The position numbers and the translations under genes were made by a program. From Sulfobacillus sp. (GTDB lineage Bacteria; Bacillota; Sulfobacillia; Sulfobacillales; Sulfobacillaceae): DNA of 40,107 nucleotides. Location of the stretch: NCBI GenBank assembly GCA_027309085.1, contig DAIDDL010000038.1, positions 1 through 40,107 of the forward strand. Direction: 5' to 3'. This document shows, piece by piece, positions 15,997 to 26,403 of the stretch (positions within the stretch are counted from its first letter, which is position 1; the number at the start of each line of letters is the position of its first letter). The notes under the pieces were generated by a model. The model searched no databases. It worked only from the letters and a program-made list of their open reading frames with translations, and was not told the origin of the DNA.

Positions 15997-18045
15997 CTAA
16001 TCCTGGTTCATGTGAAAATACCGGTTGAAGCACAGCCGGGCGCGCGCCAGAATCTGTCTGCGCGCCGCTTGGACCACGGGGTCGGGGTCATTGACCAGCA
16101 CCGCATCGAAAAGCTGTCCTACGGCGTCTGACAGGGCAACAAGGGCCTGCCACCACTCATCAGGTCCACGGGCCCCCTCCGCCCGCCGCACACCATCCAG
16201 CACGGCCCGTTCGGGGGGCAGCCCCCCAGCGGGAAGCTCCGGCGAAATCTCTACCTCCCCGAGGACGCGGTCGATCCGCTTATAGGTTTGCGCCACGATC
16301 TCCCATGACGGGTCGGTGCGGAGACGCTCCATCAGGGCGAGCCGGGTATCAAAAGTATGCCAGGGACAGTGCGCATGCAGGACCGGACTCGAAAGCTGAG
16401 CGGAAACGTGCCGCTCACTTTCCAGGTAGCGGCCCAGCCGGTTCCGGGATAGGTCAAAGGCCTCCTGAACCGCTGTGTCGCCCGCTCCCAGGATCTCTCC
16501 CGCACGCATAAACAACAGCTCCGGCGGCTGGTCCCAGATGCGGCTCTCCTCAAGGATGCGCCCAATCGCCAGAGCGCCGCGCCGCATTCCGAACGGGTCT
16601 TCCGACCCTGTCGGCTTCAGTCCCCGCTCAATGCCAAGCACGACGGTGTCCAAGCGGTCGAGCAGAACCAGAATGCGTCCCATAGCCGTCTGCGGGATGC
16701 GGTCCCCTTGGTAGCCGGGATGGTACTGTTCGCCGATTGCCTGCACAATGTCCTGGGACATGCCCTCTTGTTCAGCGTAAATGCTTCCCATCGTGCCTTG
16801 CAGCTCGGGAAACTCCTGGACCACCTGGGTCAGCAAGTCTGCCTTGTACAAATCCAGCACCCGGTGAAACACTTCCCGTCCAGAGGCGCCGAGTGGCCAA
16901 GCGGACGCCGTCTTGTCAAATAGCTCGTGCAGGCGCCGGATCTTGTCGCCATACGTGCCGAGTTTAGCGTGAAAAACGACCCGGTCGAGCGCGTCCACAT
17001 GGTCCTGCAGGCGCCGGCGCCTGTCCGCCCGGTAAAAATACAACGCGTCCGACAAGCGCGCGCGGAGCACTTTTTCATTGCCATGCACCACCGTCGCCAT
17101 GTCCCGGCCAATGCCGTTCCTGACTCCGATAAAATAGGGCATAAGATGTCCGGTGTGGTCGGTCACAGGAAAATAGCGCTGGTGCACTTTCATCGACGTG
17201 GTCAGCACCGGCGCGGGCACCTCCAAAAAAGCTTCATCAAATCTGCCGAGGAAGGGCGTGGGCCACTCTACCAGATGCACCACTTCCTCCATGAGAGCCT
17301 CATCATGGGCCACCTCGCCCCCCGCGCTGGCCGCTAGGTCCGCTGACTCGCTGGCGATAGCCTCTTCGCGGCGGGCAGGGTCGAGCACCACCAGACCCTT
17401 GGCCAGAGCCTGCTCATAGCTTGCAATCCCCCGGACCTCGAGGGGGCCGGGATGGTCCGTGCGGTTGCCATAGGTCAGGGCCGATGACTGGACCCCTGCC
17501 ACCGTCATGGGCAGCAGGCGGTCGCCGAGCCACAGGCTGCACCACCTGACGGGGCGGATAAAGCGGTAGTCCTGGGTACCCCAGCGCATGCTCCGCCCGA
17601 GCGGGATCTTGGAAAAGGCGTGCTCAATGGCTTGAGGCAACAGCCCATCCACGGGCTCCACCGGCTTGTCCAGGCGCGCGCACACGTAAGTCTTGTCGCC
17701 TTCCCCCATTGTCTCAATCTCTCCAGGAGAAATATTCAAGCGGCGGCAAAAGCCCAGCAGCGCCGGCGTCGCGGCGCCGTCTTTATAGGCATTGGCCAGA
17801 AGCGGCCCGCGCACTGTCTCGGCCAGCGCCGTCTGTTGCGAGGCGACCTGGCCCATCACCACCAGTCTGCGCGGAGTCGCCAAGCTCTGAATCCCTTCCA
17901 GTTCAATCCGCAGTGTCCCGAGCTCTTCGGCGATTAGCGAGCCAAAGGCCATCACAATATCGCGGACATAGTGGCTCGGGATTTCCTCCACTCCCACCTC
18001 CACCAAAAATGGCCGCCACGACCCCAAAGTCTCGTAGGCCTTCAT
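15997..18045 (-). CDS. glyS: Glycyl-tRNA synthetase, beta subunit
   Basis: The tRNA-binding subunit of the alpha2beta2 bacterial glycyl-tRNA synthetase. The 682-residue protein has the diagnostic N-terminus ([15 protein letters not shown]), then [53 protein letters not shown] and [13 protein letters not shown]. An HD-like region with [10 protein letters not shown] follows, and an anticodon-binding C-terminus. Its ATG overlaps the glyQ stop (ATGA), as expected for subunits needed in equal amounts. Confidence 0.98.
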   Translation of the reverse strand: MKAYETLGSWRPFLVEVGVEEIPSHYVRDIVMAFGSLIAEELGTLRIELEGIQSLATPRRLVVMGQVASQQTALAETVRGPLLANAYKDGAATPALLGFCRRLNISPGEIETMGEGDKTYVCARLDKPVEPVDGLLPQAIEHAFSKIPLGRSMRWGTQDYRFIRPVRWCSLWLGDRLLPMTVAGVQSSALTYGNRTDHPGPLEVRGIASYEQALAKGLVVLDPARREEAIASESADLAASAGGEVAHDEALMEEVVHLVEWPTPFLGRFDEAFLEVPAPVLTTSMKVHQRYFPVTDHTGHLMPYFIGVRNGIGRDMATVVHGNEKVLRARLSDALYFYRADRRRRLQDHVDALDRVVFHAKLGTYGDKIRRLHELFDKTASAWPLGASGREVFHRVLDLYKADLLTQVVQEFPELQGTMGSIYAEQEGMSQDIVQAIGEQYHPGYQGDRIPQTAMGRILVLLDRLDTVVLGIERGLKPTGSEDPFGMRRGALAIGRILEESRIWDQPPELLFMRAGEILGAGDTAVQEAFDLSRNRLGRYLESERHVSAQLSSPVLHAHCPWHTFDTRLALMERLRTDPSWEIVAQTYKRIDRVLGEVEISPELPAGGLPPERAVLDGVRRAEGARGPDEWWQALVALSDAVGQLFDAVLVNDPDPVVQAARRQILARARLCFNRYFHMNQD

Positions 18046-18908
18046 GACAGCACCTCCTCTTGCACGGGCTTGCCCAGGGCGATGTAGCGCGCCGCTGCCA
18101 GCCGGGAGAGGGTGCGCAGGCGTCCGAGATAGGCCTGGCGTTCGGTGACAGAGATAGCGCCCAAGGCATCGAGGGTATTGAAAACATGGGACGCCTTGAG
18201 CACATATTCATAGCCTGGCCGGATCAGTCCCAATGTCAGCAAGCGGTCCGCTTCGCCCTCATACAGGCGGAAAAACTGGAAGAGGACATCGGCGGAGGCA
18301 TGTTCAAAGCTATAGGAAGCCTGCTCCCACTCAGCCCGGCGGAACAACTGGTCGTAGGTGACTCCCGGCGCCCACTCAATCGACCAGATCTCGTCAACCC
18401 CAACCAGATAGCTCACGAGCCGCTCCAGGCCATACGTCAGCTCCGCTGAGACGGGGCGGCACTCCTGTCCTCCCATCTGCTGAAAGTATGTAAACTGGCT
18501 GATTTCCATGCCATCCAGCCACACTTCCCAGCCCATGCCCCAAGCTCCCAAGCTGGGAGCTTCCCAGTTGTCCTCAACCAGCCGGATATCATGTTCGCGG
18601 CGGTCAAGCCCAATCACTTCCAAACTCTTGAGGTAGAGCTCCACCACGTCATCCGGGGCAGGCTTCAGCAAGACTTGAAATTGATGATGCTGGTAGACCC
18701 GATTGGGATTCTCCCCATAACGCCCGTCCACCGGGCGCCGGGACGGCTGAACGTAGGCAACACGCCAGGGCTCAGGGCCCAGAGCGCGGAAAAAGGTGGA
18801 AGGGCTCATGGTCCCCGCCCCCATTTCGATATCGTACGGCTCCGCAATCAGGCACCCCTGGTCTTTCCAGTAATTTTTAAGCGCCATTACAATGTCCTGC
18901 AGTGTCAC
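18042..18908 (-). CDS. glyQ: Glycyl-tRNA synthetase, alpha subunit
   Basis: Catalytic class II subunit that activates glycine. The 288-residue protein contains [64 protein letters not shown], and [33 protein letters not shown], all hallmarks of GlyQ. GTG start overlapping the recO stop (GTGA). No T-box leader is present because the gene is embedded in the operon. Confidence 0.98.
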   Translation of the reverse strand: MTLQDIVMALKNYWKDQGCLIAEPYDIEMGAGTMSPSTFFRALGPEPWRVAYVQPSRRPVDGRYGENPNRVYQHHQFQVLLKPAPDDVVELYLKSLEVIGLDRREHDIRLVEDNWEAPSLGAWGMGWEVWLDGMEISQFTYFQQMGGQECRPVSAELTYGLERLVSYLVGVDEIWSIEWAPGVTYDQLFRRAEWEQASYSFEHASADVLFQFFRLYEGEADRLLTLGLIRPGYEYVLKASHVFNTLDALGAISVTERQAYLGRLRTLSRLAAARYIALGKPVQEEVLS

Positions 18909-19681
18909 AGTGGCGTGCCCGCTCCTTCCATCCCAATATTCTCAACTTCCTGCAAAAATTGCAGAGACCGGGGCAACCGGCCAATATGCCCCTGCACATA
19001 CTGGCGAAATACTTGAAACATCTGCGACCCGATAATTCCCTTGGCCTCATATTGCCCGATCCGGTTCACGTCCAGCGCCATCCACTGCTGCCAGGTCCGC
19101 CACGTTCCCAGCGCCACGCTGAGCCGAGCTTCCTGACCGCTGGCGTGTGCCGCACACAGCAGACTGTCATGGTCCACATCCAGCCAGACTGCCCCTTTGG
19201 CTGGAGGCTGGCCGCATACGCGGCATACTTGCCACTCAGGATAATATCCCGCCAGACGCAAAAGCTGCCAGCTCGCTGTCAGAGTCACCGTGAGGGGGCT
19301 CTCGCCAGCAGCCAGCCCCTGCCAAGCCGCAATGACCCAAGGAAAAATCTGAGGGGCCGGATCTCTCTCCGCCCACATTTCGTCGACAAGGTCAGCCAGC
19401 ACCATGCCCCAGCTGAGACGGCTCAGATCCTCGCGCAGCCCGGAAAATCCTTCCACGAGGTCCGCGCCGGTAATGGTATCCAGGGTTGAGCGGCCGTGGT
19501 AAATTTCACAAACCGCATACGACAGCGGGTAGAGCCCCGTCAGGCGGTTCTTCGCCCGTCTGGTCCCTTTGGCCACTGCGCCGATTTTTCCTGATTTCAT
19601 TCCGAAAGCCGTGATCAGGGCATCGGATTCCCGGTAAGGGCGGGACTTCAAAATGAGCATATGGTCCTCATATTGCGCCAT
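18905..19681 (-). CDS. recO: DNA repair protein RecO
   Basis: Helps load RecA at gaps together with RecR/RecF by annealing and displacing SSB. The 258-residue protein has the N-terminal OB-fold ([40 protein letters not shown]). Next is a helical domain with a zinc-ribbon start (CRVCGQPP near 153-160); a second cysteine pair is incomplete (LLCAAHASG). The ATG follows directly on the era stop. Confidence 0.93.
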   Translation of the reverse strand: MAQYEDHMLILKSRPYRESDALITAFGMKSGKIGAVAKGTRRAKNRLTGLYPLSYAVCEIYHGRSTLDTITGADLVEGFSGLREDLSRLSWGMVLADLVDEMWAERDPAPQIFPWVIAAWQGLAAGESPLTVTLTASWQLLRLAGYYPEWQVCRVCGQPPAKGAVWLDVDHDSLLCAAHASGQEARLSVALGTWRTWQQWMALDVNRIGQYEAKGIIGSQMFQVFRQYVQGHIGRLPRSLQFLQEVENIGMEGAGTPL

Positions 19682-20572
19682 CTATGCCTCCGGCTGCGCG
19701 TACCCCAGCCGTTTCAGCCAAGCGTCCTGGTCCCGCCAATGGCCCCGCACCTTCACCCATAAATCCAGGTAGACTTTCTTCCCGTAATACTCCTCGAGGT
19801 CCTTGCGGGCCAGCAGGCCGATGCGTTTCAGCATCTGTCCCTGATTGCCGATGACAATGGCTTTCTGAGTGTCCCGCTCCACATAAATTGCAGCGCGGAC
19901 ATACATCAAAGTCTCGGACCGCTGAACCCGCTCCTCAATGGTGATGGCCACAGAATGCGGCACTTCGTCGCGGGTCTGCTCCAGAATCTTCTCGCGGATC
20001 ACTTCCGTAATGTAGAAATCCTCGGTCTGGTCGGTGACCGTGTCCTCGGGAAAATAGGGAGCCCCTTCCGGGAGCAACGACAACAGTTTCTGCACCATGG
20101 GCTCCAGCCCCTGCTCCGTCTCGGCGGACACCACGAATTCCTCCAGATATTCCGCCTGCGCCCGGTAAGGATCCAGCCGCCCCTCGGTGCGGTCCACCAG
20201 GTCGCTCTTGTTTCCCACCAGCACCGCGGGATGCCGGAGGTGGGCAATCATCTTGGCAATAGCGAGATCTTCATCCCGCGGGGGCTTGGACACATCAACC
20301 ACATGTGCGATGAGGTCAACCTCCCTCAGCGCGCGCTCAGCCGCGCTCACCATCCGCTCGTCAAGTTTGGTGCGGGGCTGGTGAATGCCTGGAGTGTCAA
20401 CAAACACGATCTGCCCGGCAGGATCGTGCAATACTCCTCGAATCCGGTTCCGGGTGGTTTGCGGCTTAGCTGAGGCAATCGCCACTTTCCTGCCCAAAAC
20501 AGCATTCAGCAGTGTCGATTTTCCCACGTTGGGCCGCCCTATCAGTGCGACATATCCGGATTTAAAAGCCAT
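19682..20572 (-). CDS. era: GTPase Era
   Basis: Ribosome-biogenesis GTPase that binds the 3' end of 16S rRNA. The 296-residue protein shows G1 GRPNVGKST (12-20), the Era effector QTTRNRIRG, G3 DTPGIHQPR and G4 NKSD. The C-terminal KH domain follows (HSVAITIEE, IVIGNQGQMLKRIG, KVYLDLWVKVRGHWR). Start chosen at ATG 20572 (MAFKSGYVALIG). A longer frame to 20635 would run into cdd and lacks the family N-terminus. Confidence 0.97.
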   Translation of the reverse strand: MAFKSGYVALIGRPNVGKSTLLNAVLGRKVAIASAKPQTTRNRIRGVLHDPAGQIVFVDTPGIHQPRTKLDERMVSAAERALREVDLIAHVVDVSKPPRDEDLAIAKMIAHLRHPAVLVGNKSDLVDRTEGRLDPYRAQAEYLEEFVVSAETEQGLEPMVQKLLSLLPEGAPYFPEDTVTDQTEDFYITEVIREKILEQTRDEVPHSVAITIEERVQRSETLMYVRAAIYVERDTQKAIVIGNQGQMLKRIGLLARKDLEEYYGKKVYLDLWVKVRGHWRDQDAWLKRLGYAQPEA

Positions 20573-20588
20573 GGTGCTGCGTCCCCTC

Positions 20589-20987
20589 TCATTCTCTATC
20601 CGGCGCCAGGTGAAAACTCTCCGGCAGCAGATCATGCAGCCAGTAACTCTTCACGTCGTCCCCGTCACCCGACGCCACAAAAACCTGCAGGTCGCCAAAC
20701 TCGCTCAGAACCTGGCGGCATCCCCCGCACGGCATGGGGCGCTCCGTATCCCCCATAATCAAGACCGCGGCGAATTTCCTGACTCCCACAGCCACCGCCT
20801 GTGACACACAAGCCCGCTCCGCGCAAAGCCCCAGCGGGTAACTGGCATTTTCCACATTGCAGCCTGGGAAAATTTGCCCGTCAAGGCTCACCAGGGCAGC
20901 TCCCACGGGAAAATGGGAATAGGGGACGTATGCGCGCTCCCTGACGGCTTTAGCGGAAGTTTTCAATTTCTCAAGCGAAAAGGCCAT
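20589..20987 (-). CDS. cdd: Cytidine deaminase
   Basis: Deaminates cytidine and deoxycytidine for pyrimidine salvage. The 132-residue protein has the zinc site: Cys55 and catalytic Glu57 in LCAERAC, and Cys87 and Cys90 in PCGGCRQ. The substrate-binding YVPYSHFPVGAAL and NVENASYPLG are also present. It ends 16 nt before era, as in Bacillus, and a strong hairpin separates it from the upstream transporter. Confidence 0.97.
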   Translation of the reverse strand: MAFSLEKLKTSAKAVRERAYVPYSHFPVGAALVSLDGQIFPGCNVENASYPLGLCAERACVSQAVAVGVRKFAAVLIMGDTERPMPCGGCRQVLSEFGDLQVFVASGDGDDVKSYWLHDLLPESFHLAPDRE

Positions 20988-21007
20988 GCCTGTTCCCTCT
21001 CCTCACA

Positions 21008-21037
21008 CAAGCGCCGCAAACGGGCCTGCGGCGCTTG
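21008..21037 (-). terminator. Hairpin between the CNNM transporter gene and cdd
   Basis: Perfect 11-bp arms (21008-21018 and 21027-21037) with an 8-nt loop start right after the transporter stop and end 21 nt before cdd. There is no T tract on the minus strand. It may be a weak terminator or an RNA-stability element inside the operon. Confidence 0.5.
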
Positions 21038-22315
21038 CTACTCATTGTCGTCCGCTTTCTTCTGCGGTTCATGGACCTTGATAATCACCCGCGACACGCG
21101 GCGGCCCACAACCTTGGACACGGTAAATTCCATGTCGTCCCACTTGACGATTTCGCCTTCCACTGGAGCGCGGCCCAAAAGGTGCAGGATCAGTCCGCCT
21201 ACGGTGTCAAAATCCTCATGCGGCAAGTCCACTTCCAGAATTTCATTGACTTCATCCAGCTGCACCATGCCTGCCACATCAATGACCCCATCATCAAGAT
21301 AACGCACCGGCTGGTCTTCCTGGTCATATTCGTCTTGAATTTCGCCGACAATCTCCTCCAGCAAGTCCTCAATGGTCACGATGCCGGCCGTGCCGCCATA
21401 TTCATCAAGCACCACGGCAATCTGTGTGCGCTGGCGGCGGAAGTCCGCCAAAAGTTCATCCACCTTCTTGGTCTCCGGCACGTACAGCACTGGGCGCGCC
21501 AGCTCGCCGACCGGGGTGGAAGGGTCCCGCTCTTTCAGGTAGGCCAAGATGTCGCGGGCGTAAATCACCCCGACCACATCGTCAATGGTGCGCCGGAAGA
21601 CGGGAAGCCGGGAGTGGCCCCAGTGGATGACCGCATCCCACGCTTCCCGCAAGGGGGCCGTGTCGGGCAGTGCATTGACATCGATCCGTGGCACCATCAC
21701 TTCACGGGCCACCGTATCGCCCAAGTCAAAAATCCCCTGGATCATCTGCCGCTCATCCGCCTCCAGCAGCCCTTCCTCTTCACCCACCTCGACCATGCTG
21801 CGGATTTCTTCTTCTGTCAGCAGCCGGCCGCCCTCGGCCCGCCCTCCCATGATGCGAATGATGCCCACCCCGAACCACGTGAGCACGCGCACCAGGGGAT
21901 AGAAGATCCGGGCAGAGACCTCCAGAAACACTGCAAACCGCAGGGCCACACGCTCGGAGTTATGCGCCGCGTACGTCTTGGGAATGATTTCTGCCACTAA
22001 CAATATGAACAGCGTCATAACCACAGTGGAAATCAGAATGCCATTGTTCCCAAAATAGTAAATAAACATACCGGTAGCGATAGTCGCAGCCATGATGTTG
22101 GCGAGATTGTTCCCCACAAGCACAGTACCCAGCAACCGGTTAGGCTGCTCAATCAGCCGCTCCAGCCACCGCCCCTGATTATGGCCTTCCTCTACTAAGT
22201 TGCGGACTTTTCCGCGTGACAGCGACATCATGGCGGTTTCCGTCATCGAGTACAATGCTGAGAGGCCCACAAGAACAATCAAAATCACAATAGGGCCCCA
22301 CCGTATAGCTCTCAC
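21038..22315 (-). CDS. CNNM/CorC-HlyC family membrane transporter
   Basis: An integral membrane protein of the family once called hemolysin C, now linked to magnesium (or cobalt) export. A DUF21 membrane domain with about 3-4 helices comes first ([59 protein letters not shown]). A CBS pair follows ([66 protein letters not shown]), then a C-terminal CorC_HlyC domain ([22 protein letters not shown]). GTG 22315 (425 residues) is preferred since GGGGAAGG precedes it; GTG 22339 would add eight residues with no ribosome-binding site. It replaces nothing essential in the dgkA-cdd interval but is not there in B. subtilis. Confidence 0.93.
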   Translation of the reverse strand: MRAIRWGPIVILIVLVGLSALYSMTETAMMSLSRGKVRNLVEEGHNQGRWLERLIEQPNRLLGTVLVGNNLANIMAATIATGMFIYYFGNNGILISTVVMTLFILLVAEIIPKTYAAHNSERVALRFAVFLEVSARIFYPLVRVLTWFGVGIIRIMGGRAEGGRLLTEEEIRSMVEVGEEEGLLEADERQMIQGIFDLGDTVAREVMVPRIDVNALPDTAPLREAWDAVIHWGHSRLPVFRRTIDDVVGVIYARDILAYLKERDPSTPVGELARPVLYVPETKKVDELLADFRRQRTQIAVVLDEYGGTAGIVTIEDLLEEIVGEIQDEYDQEDQPVRYLDDGVIDVAGMVQLDEVNEILEVDLPHEDFDTVGGLILHLLGRAPVEGEIVKWDDMEFTVSKVVGRRVSRVIIKVHEPQKKADDNE

Positions 22316-22354
22316 CGGGTCTTGTCCTTCCCCTTTCACTGTACCGGTCAGTCT

Positions 22355-22864
22355 TCACTGGTCCTGCGGTGTTGCAGCTCCTGCCGATGGCCCCTTCCAA
22401 ATCCGGGGCAGCCAAATGACGAATCCCAGCAGGGCTCCCAGTAGGAACAAAAACAAAACCGTCAGTACCCGCTCATTTTTCCATCGTAGCATAAAATGAT
22501 ATCCCAGTGATGAAATGCGTGGGAGAAATACCCATAATCCCAGCAGCGCCGCACCGCCAGCCGCCAGCAGGACAGCTCCCGCCGCCACGTCCTTTGCCGT
22601 CTGTGCCAGTGGGTGAATGCGTGGGCTGGCCAGGTCCACCACAGCCTCCACCGCGGTGTTCATCATCTCCGCCACCATCACCACCATAATGGCGGCCAGC
22701 ACCACGATGAACTCCCTCTTTGGAAGATCCAGCAGCCATCCTAGAACCATAACCGTCGCCGCCGTGAAAAAATGCAGGCGCAGGTTTCTCTGGGTAGCCA
22801 GGGCGTACGTGAGCCCCTGAAACGCATACCGAAAAGATTCTTTGAGATTTTCAGCGCGCTTCAC
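22355..22864 (-). CDS. dgkA: Diacylglycerol/undecaprenol kinase with C-terminal membrane extension
   Basis: A small integral membrane lipid kinase; Gram-positive members phosphorylate undecaprenol. The core is in the first 115 residues: SFRYAFQGLTYALATQRNLRLH, LDLPKREFIVVLAAIMVVMVAEMMNTAVEAVVDL (the catalytic Glu and metal-binding ENTAxE-type region), AQTAKDVAAGAVLLAA. At 169 residues it exceeds the usual 120-130: a fourth hydrophobic segment (VLTVLFLFLLGALLGFVIWLP) and a polar tail follow. GTG start inside the ybeY 3' end (14-nt overlap). Confidence 0.93.
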   Translation of the reverse strand: MKRAENLKESFRYAFQGLTYALATQRNLRLHFFTAATVMVLGWLLDLPKREFIVVLAAIMVVMVAEMMNTAVEAVVDLASPRIHPLAQTAKDVAAGAVLLAAGGAALLGLWVFLPRISSLGYHFMLRWKNERVLTVLFLFLLGALLGFVIWLPRIWKGPSAGAATPQDQ

Positions 22865-23300
22865 GGGGCAGACCGATGCCTCCTAGAATTTCCTCGGTTT
22901 TAGCCATCATGCGCTGCTCTTCGTCAGGCTGCTGGTGGTCCCACCCCAGCAAGTGCAAGACGCCATGTACTGTTAAGAATCCCAGTTCCCGGTCAAAACT
23001 ATGCCCGTAGTCGGCAGCCTGCGCCGCCACTCGGTCTAGGGAAATCACAATGTCGCCCAGTATGGGGTCGTTGGGGTCGGCGCCCTCTCCCTCCCGCTGG
23101 CTGAACGAGAGAACATCGGTCGGGCGGTCCACGCCGCGGTACTCGCGGTTGAGCGCGTGAACGGCCGCATCGTCTGCCAGCACCACACTCACCTCTGCGT
23201 CGGCAAGCCCCCCGATCGCCTCAAGAGTGCGGCTGACGGCCCCGCGAACTATTCCCTCCAATTTTTCTGATCCCGGAGGACTTTCCACCCATATTTCCAC
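22851..23300 (-). CDS. ybeY: Endoribonuclease YbeY (rRNA maturation factor)
   Basis: Zinc-dependent RNase for 16S rRNA 3'-end maturation and ribosome quality control. The 149-residue protein has the metal site HGVLHLLGWDH (His112, His116, His122), plus NREYRGVDRPTDVLSFS and LGDIVIS. It starts with GTG 23300, 9 nt after AAGGAG. The start and ribosome-binding site lie inside pgpH, giving an 80-nt overlap, much longer than at other junctions here. The N-terminus MEIWVES matches the family start, so I trust the overlap. Confidence 0.95.
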   Translation of the reverse strand: MEIWVESPPGSEKLEGIVRGAVSRTLEAIGGLADAEVSVVLADDAAVHALNREYRGVDRPTDVLSFSQREGEGADPNDPILGDIVISLDRVAAQAADYGHSFDRELGFLTVHGVLHLLGWDHQQPDEEQRMMAKTEEILGGIGLPREAR

Positions 23301-25407
23301 GGCCCCGACTCCTTTCCATTTCCTTCAACACGCTTTCGGGATACTCAATGCGCTGGTGAAACACCCCGGTCAAGACACGTGTAAAGGTGCGGGCAATTGT
23401 ATCCAGTTCCTTCAGCGTCAGATTCGACTCATCCAGCTGCCCGTCTTCCAACCGGTCTTTGATAATCTTGCGCACGACCTGTTCAATGGTCTGCGGGGTG
23501 GGATGCTTCAGGGTGCGGCTGGTCGCCTCAGAGGCGTCTGCCAGCATGACAATCGCCGTTTCCTTGCTCTGCGGGCGCGGCCCGTCATAGCGGAAGTCTT
23601 CCTCAAGCACCCCGTCCCCCGTATCCGCTGCCAGCGCCTTCTGATAAAAGAAGCTGATCAGGGTGGTGCCGTGATGCTCCCGGATGAATTGGACAATAGC
23701 GTCAGGAATATGGTACTGGCGCGCCAGTTCAATGCCATCGCGGACATGGGACGAGATGATCAAGGCGGAGAGCGTGGGGGCCAGCTTGTCATGGGGATTA
23801 TCCGCTCCAAACTGATTGTCGACAAAAAAGTAAGGGCGCTTGGATTTGCCGATATCATGGTAATATGCCCCTACCCGGGCCAGCAGAGAGTTTCCGCCCA
23901 CCGCTTCAGCAGCCTGCTCCGCCAGATTCCCCACCATAATGCTGTGGTGGTAGGTGCCCGGGGCCTCCACGAGCAGCTTGCGCAAAAGGGGCTGGTTGGG
24001 ATTGCTCAGTTCAATCAGCTTCATCGACGTGATAATGCCGAACGGGCCCTCCAAAAAGGGAATCGAGCCCATTGCCAAGACAGCCGCCAGAATACCGTCC
24101 AAGAACCCCCACAGGAGAGTTTCCCAGGTCCCGGCCTGCCCAATCCCCGCGCCCTGCATAATGTCGAGGCCGCCAAGCGCCAGCAGGTTGACAATCCCTA
24201 CCAGCACCCCCGCCCGGATAATGTCATACCGCTGGGACAGCCGGCTGACGCCAAAAACCCCCGCTAGCGCCCCTAAAAATGACACCAGCGCCACATTCAG
24301 GTCCGCTCCCGTCAATGTGGCCACCCCGAGGGCCAAAACTCCCGCCATCACCAGGCCCAGTCCTGAATCGACCAGAGCCGTCACCATGATGGCAGCGGTC
24401 GGCACCACCAGATAGCTCAAAGCGGGCAGACCCTTGACGATGTCCGCCCCAATCAAAGACGCAGTGAAAATAAGCCCCGTGATGATGGTCGCTGGCAGCG
24501 ACGTGAGGGTCTGCCGCCGCAGGAACCACAAATAGCCCCCCACCGTCGCGACCAGCACGAAGGACAGCAGAGCTGACCCCAGAATCGGAGCCGGGTCGAA
24601 CCCCTGGGCCAGCAGGCCCAGTTCCTGGAGCACCTTGATATCAGCGGGCGTCACCACCTGACCAGCCTGCAGCACTTGCTCGCCCTTGAGAATTTTCACC
24701 GTGGGCACCCGGTCCATAGCCTCCTGGCGGCGCGCCTGAGTGTCTGGCACGTTCAAAAAGGTGTTGGGCACAATGAGACTCTTGGTGAAATCCGCCAGAA
24801 ACAACCGCAGCCCAGGCTGCTGTTCCTCTTGCCCAGCCAGCTGCGAGGCAAATCCCTGGGCCTCCGCCAGGCCTACGGAACTGTTGCGCACCCCGTTGCC
24901 GTTCCCCATGGCCGAGGAGATGATGACCATGGCGTCTTGCTGCAGCTGCGACAAGCTCGCGGGCGACAAGGACAGCACTTCCCCCCACACACTCAGGGGC
25001 AGTCCTATCGGAAGCGCTTGCGCAATGGTCTGCTCCCGCAAGGACACGGGCGCAGTCTGGTCAAGAGACAGGGACAAGATCAAGGAAAAGTCTTTATGAA
25101 TTGTGTTTTCCTGATTTCTCAGGATCTCGTTGTTCGTCGTGTATACACTGGGCACGAGCTTGGCCGCCTGCTGACGGGCCTTTTGGGTTGCTCCCCAATC
25201 CACCACGCCGTACGGCGCCACAACAGTTCTCGAAGCCAGATCCCCGGCGGCCACGTCAATCCGCTGCGCCAGCAGCGTTGTGGTGAACACCACTGTCGCC
25301 AGCAGCCACACTCCGGCAGCCACGAGGATTTGCTGCCACTGCTGCGGCGGCCTGCGCGAGCGGAAGAGATGGCCAACCCATTCACGGACTGTGCGTTTGG
25401 TGGTCAT
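23221..25407 (-). CDS. pgpH: 7TM-HD domain protein, cyclic-di-AMP phosphodiesterase PgpH
   Basis: Membrane phosphodiesterase of the YqfF/PgpH family that degrades cyclic di-AMP. The 728-residue protein has one N-terminal helix (QQILVAAGVWLLATVVFTTTLLA). A large extracytoplasmic 7TMR-HD domain follows (ending near residue 265), then seven membrane helices (LLSFVLVATVGGYLWFL through IPFLEG). The cytoplasmic HD domain has HHSIMVGNLAEQAA, ARVGAYYHDIGKSKRPYFFVDNQ, SSHVRDGIELARQY and REHHGTTLISFFY. ATG 25407 follows AAGGAG inside phoH. The last 25 or so residues (RGRGNMGGKSSGIRK...) are basic, poorly conserved, and encoded in the ybeY overlap. Confidence 0.95.
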   Translation of the reverse strand: MTTKRTVREWVGHLFRSRRPPQQWQQILVAAGVWLLATVVFTTTLLAQRIDVAAGDLASRTVVAPYGVVDWGATQKARQQAAKLVPSVYTTNNEILRNQENTIHKDFSLILSLSLDQTAPVSLREQTIAQALPIGLPLSVWGEVLSLSPASLSQLQQDAMVIISSAMGNGNGVRNSSVGLAEAQGFASQLAGQEEQQPGLRLFLADFTKSLIVPNTFLNVPDTQARRQEAMDRVPTVKILKGEQVLQAGQVVTPADIKVLQELGLLAQGFDPAPILGSALLSFVLVATVGGYLWFLRRQTLTSLPATIITGLIFTASLIGADIVKGLPALSYLVVPTAAIMVTALVDSGLGLVMAGVLALGVATLTGADLNVALVSFLGALAGVFGVSRLSQRYDIIRAGVLVGIVNLLALGGLDIMQGAGIGQAGTWETLLWGFLDGILAAVLAMGSIPFLEGPFGIITSMKLIELSNPNQPLLRKLLVEAPGTYHHSIMVGNLAEQAAEAVGGNSLLARVGAYYHDIGKSKRPYFFVDNQFGADNPHDKLAPTLSALIISSHVRDGIELARQYHIPDAIVQFIREHHGTTLISFFYQKALAADTGDGVLEEDFRYDGPRPQSKETAIVMLADASEATSRTLKHPTPQTIEQVVRKIIKDRLEDGQLDESNLTLKELDTIARTFTRVLTGVFHQRIEYPESVLKEMERSRGRGNMGGKSSGIRKIGGNSSRGRQPHS

Positions 25408-26374
25408 GGTTATTGGCTCCTTGCTCTCCCTCAAACCGCTGATACGCCTCAATGATTTCCCCTACGAGCGGGTGGCGCACCACATCGCGCTTGCCCAAGT
25501 GAATCGTCCGGATATTCGGGATGTTTTGCAGGATGTGCTCCGCTTCGTACAGTCCCGAACGCTGTCCCCGAGCCAAGTCGACCTGTGTCTCATCCCCCGT
25601 CACCACCATCTTTGACCCGTATCCCAGCCGGGTCAGAAACATTTTCATCTGCTCATACGTTGAATTCTGAGCTTCGTCCAAAATAATGAAGCTGGAGTTC
25701 AGGGTGCGCCCTCTCATATACGCCAGCGGCGCGATTTCGATGTGCCCGCGCTCCCGGTAGCGCTCCACTGCCTCCTGGCCCAGGAACTCAAACAGCGCAT
25801 CATACAGAGGCCGCAGGTACGGATCCACCTTGTCTTCCATCGCTCCCGGCAAAAATCCCAGCTTTTCTCCAGCTTCCACCGCGGGCCGGGTCAGGATAAT
25901 CCGTTCCACTTCATGCGCTTTCAGAGCCTGCACCGCCATCGCCATCGCCAGATACGTCTTGCCCGTTCCAGCCGGTCCGATGCCAAACACCAGAGTGCTC
26001 TGGCGTACGGCTTCAATATAGACCTGCTGCCCCACCGTTTTAGGACGCACCACGCGTCCCTGTGTGGTCGTGTACACGGCCTCGGTGAGGAGGTGGAGAA
26101 ACTGGTTCTGTGTCCCGTCCTTGACCGCTTCCACCGCCGCATCCACCGTATCCAGGCGGACAGGCTGACCCGCGTAAGCCCACTGCGACAGCAAGTCGAG
26201 CACCTCGCGAGCCAGAGCCTGGTCCTGGTCGGGACCCTGAATGGCAATCACATTGCCACGGGCTGTAAGCTTGACATGCAGCGAGTTTTCAATATGCTTC
26301 AGGTGTTCATCCCCGCGCCCTACCAGTAGCGTCACGGCATTATTGTCGGTTATAACCCACTGAGAAAGCGGCAA
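25382..26374 (-). CDS. phoH: PhoH family protein (phosphate starvation-inducible ATPase)
   Basis: A P-loop ATPase of the PhoH/YbeZ family, often found beside ybeY and linked to RNA metabolism. The 330-residue protein has a KH-like N-terminal part (LLVGRGDEHLKHIENSLHVKLTARGNVIAI). Walker A is GIGPAGTGKT (131-140), followed by LTRPAVEAGEKLGFLPG, LDEAQNSTYEQMKMFLTR (Walker B) and VVTGDETQVDLARGQRSGL. Translation starts at TTG 26374, six nt after AAGGGGGA. Confidence 0.96.
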   Translation of the reverse strand: MPLSQWVITDNNAVTLLVGRGDEHLKHIENSLHVKLTARGNVIAIQGPDQDQALAREVLDLLSQWAYAGQPVRLDTVDAAVEAVKDGTQNQFLHLLTEAVYTTTQGRVVRPKTVGQQVYIEAVRQSTLVFGIGPAGTGKTYLAMAMAVQALKAHEVERIILTRPAVEAGEKLGFLPGAMEDKVDPYLRPLYDALFEFLGQEAVERYRERGHIEIAPLAYMRGRTLNSSFIILDEAQNSTYEQMKMFLTRLGYGSKMVVTGDETQVDLARGQRSGLYEAEHILQNIPNIRTIHLGKRDVVRHPLVGEIIEAYQRFEGEQGANNHDHQTHSP

Positions 26375-26403
26375 TAGCGTCCCCCTTCGTGTTCCCGCGC
26401 GTC

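Noticed and set aside
21035-22000. 321-codon plus-strand open frame
   Set aside because: Antisense to the CNNM transporter; His/Gln-rich with no domain.
23227-24267. 346-codon plus-strand open frame
   Set aside because: Antisense to the HD domain of pgpH; no recognisable domain.
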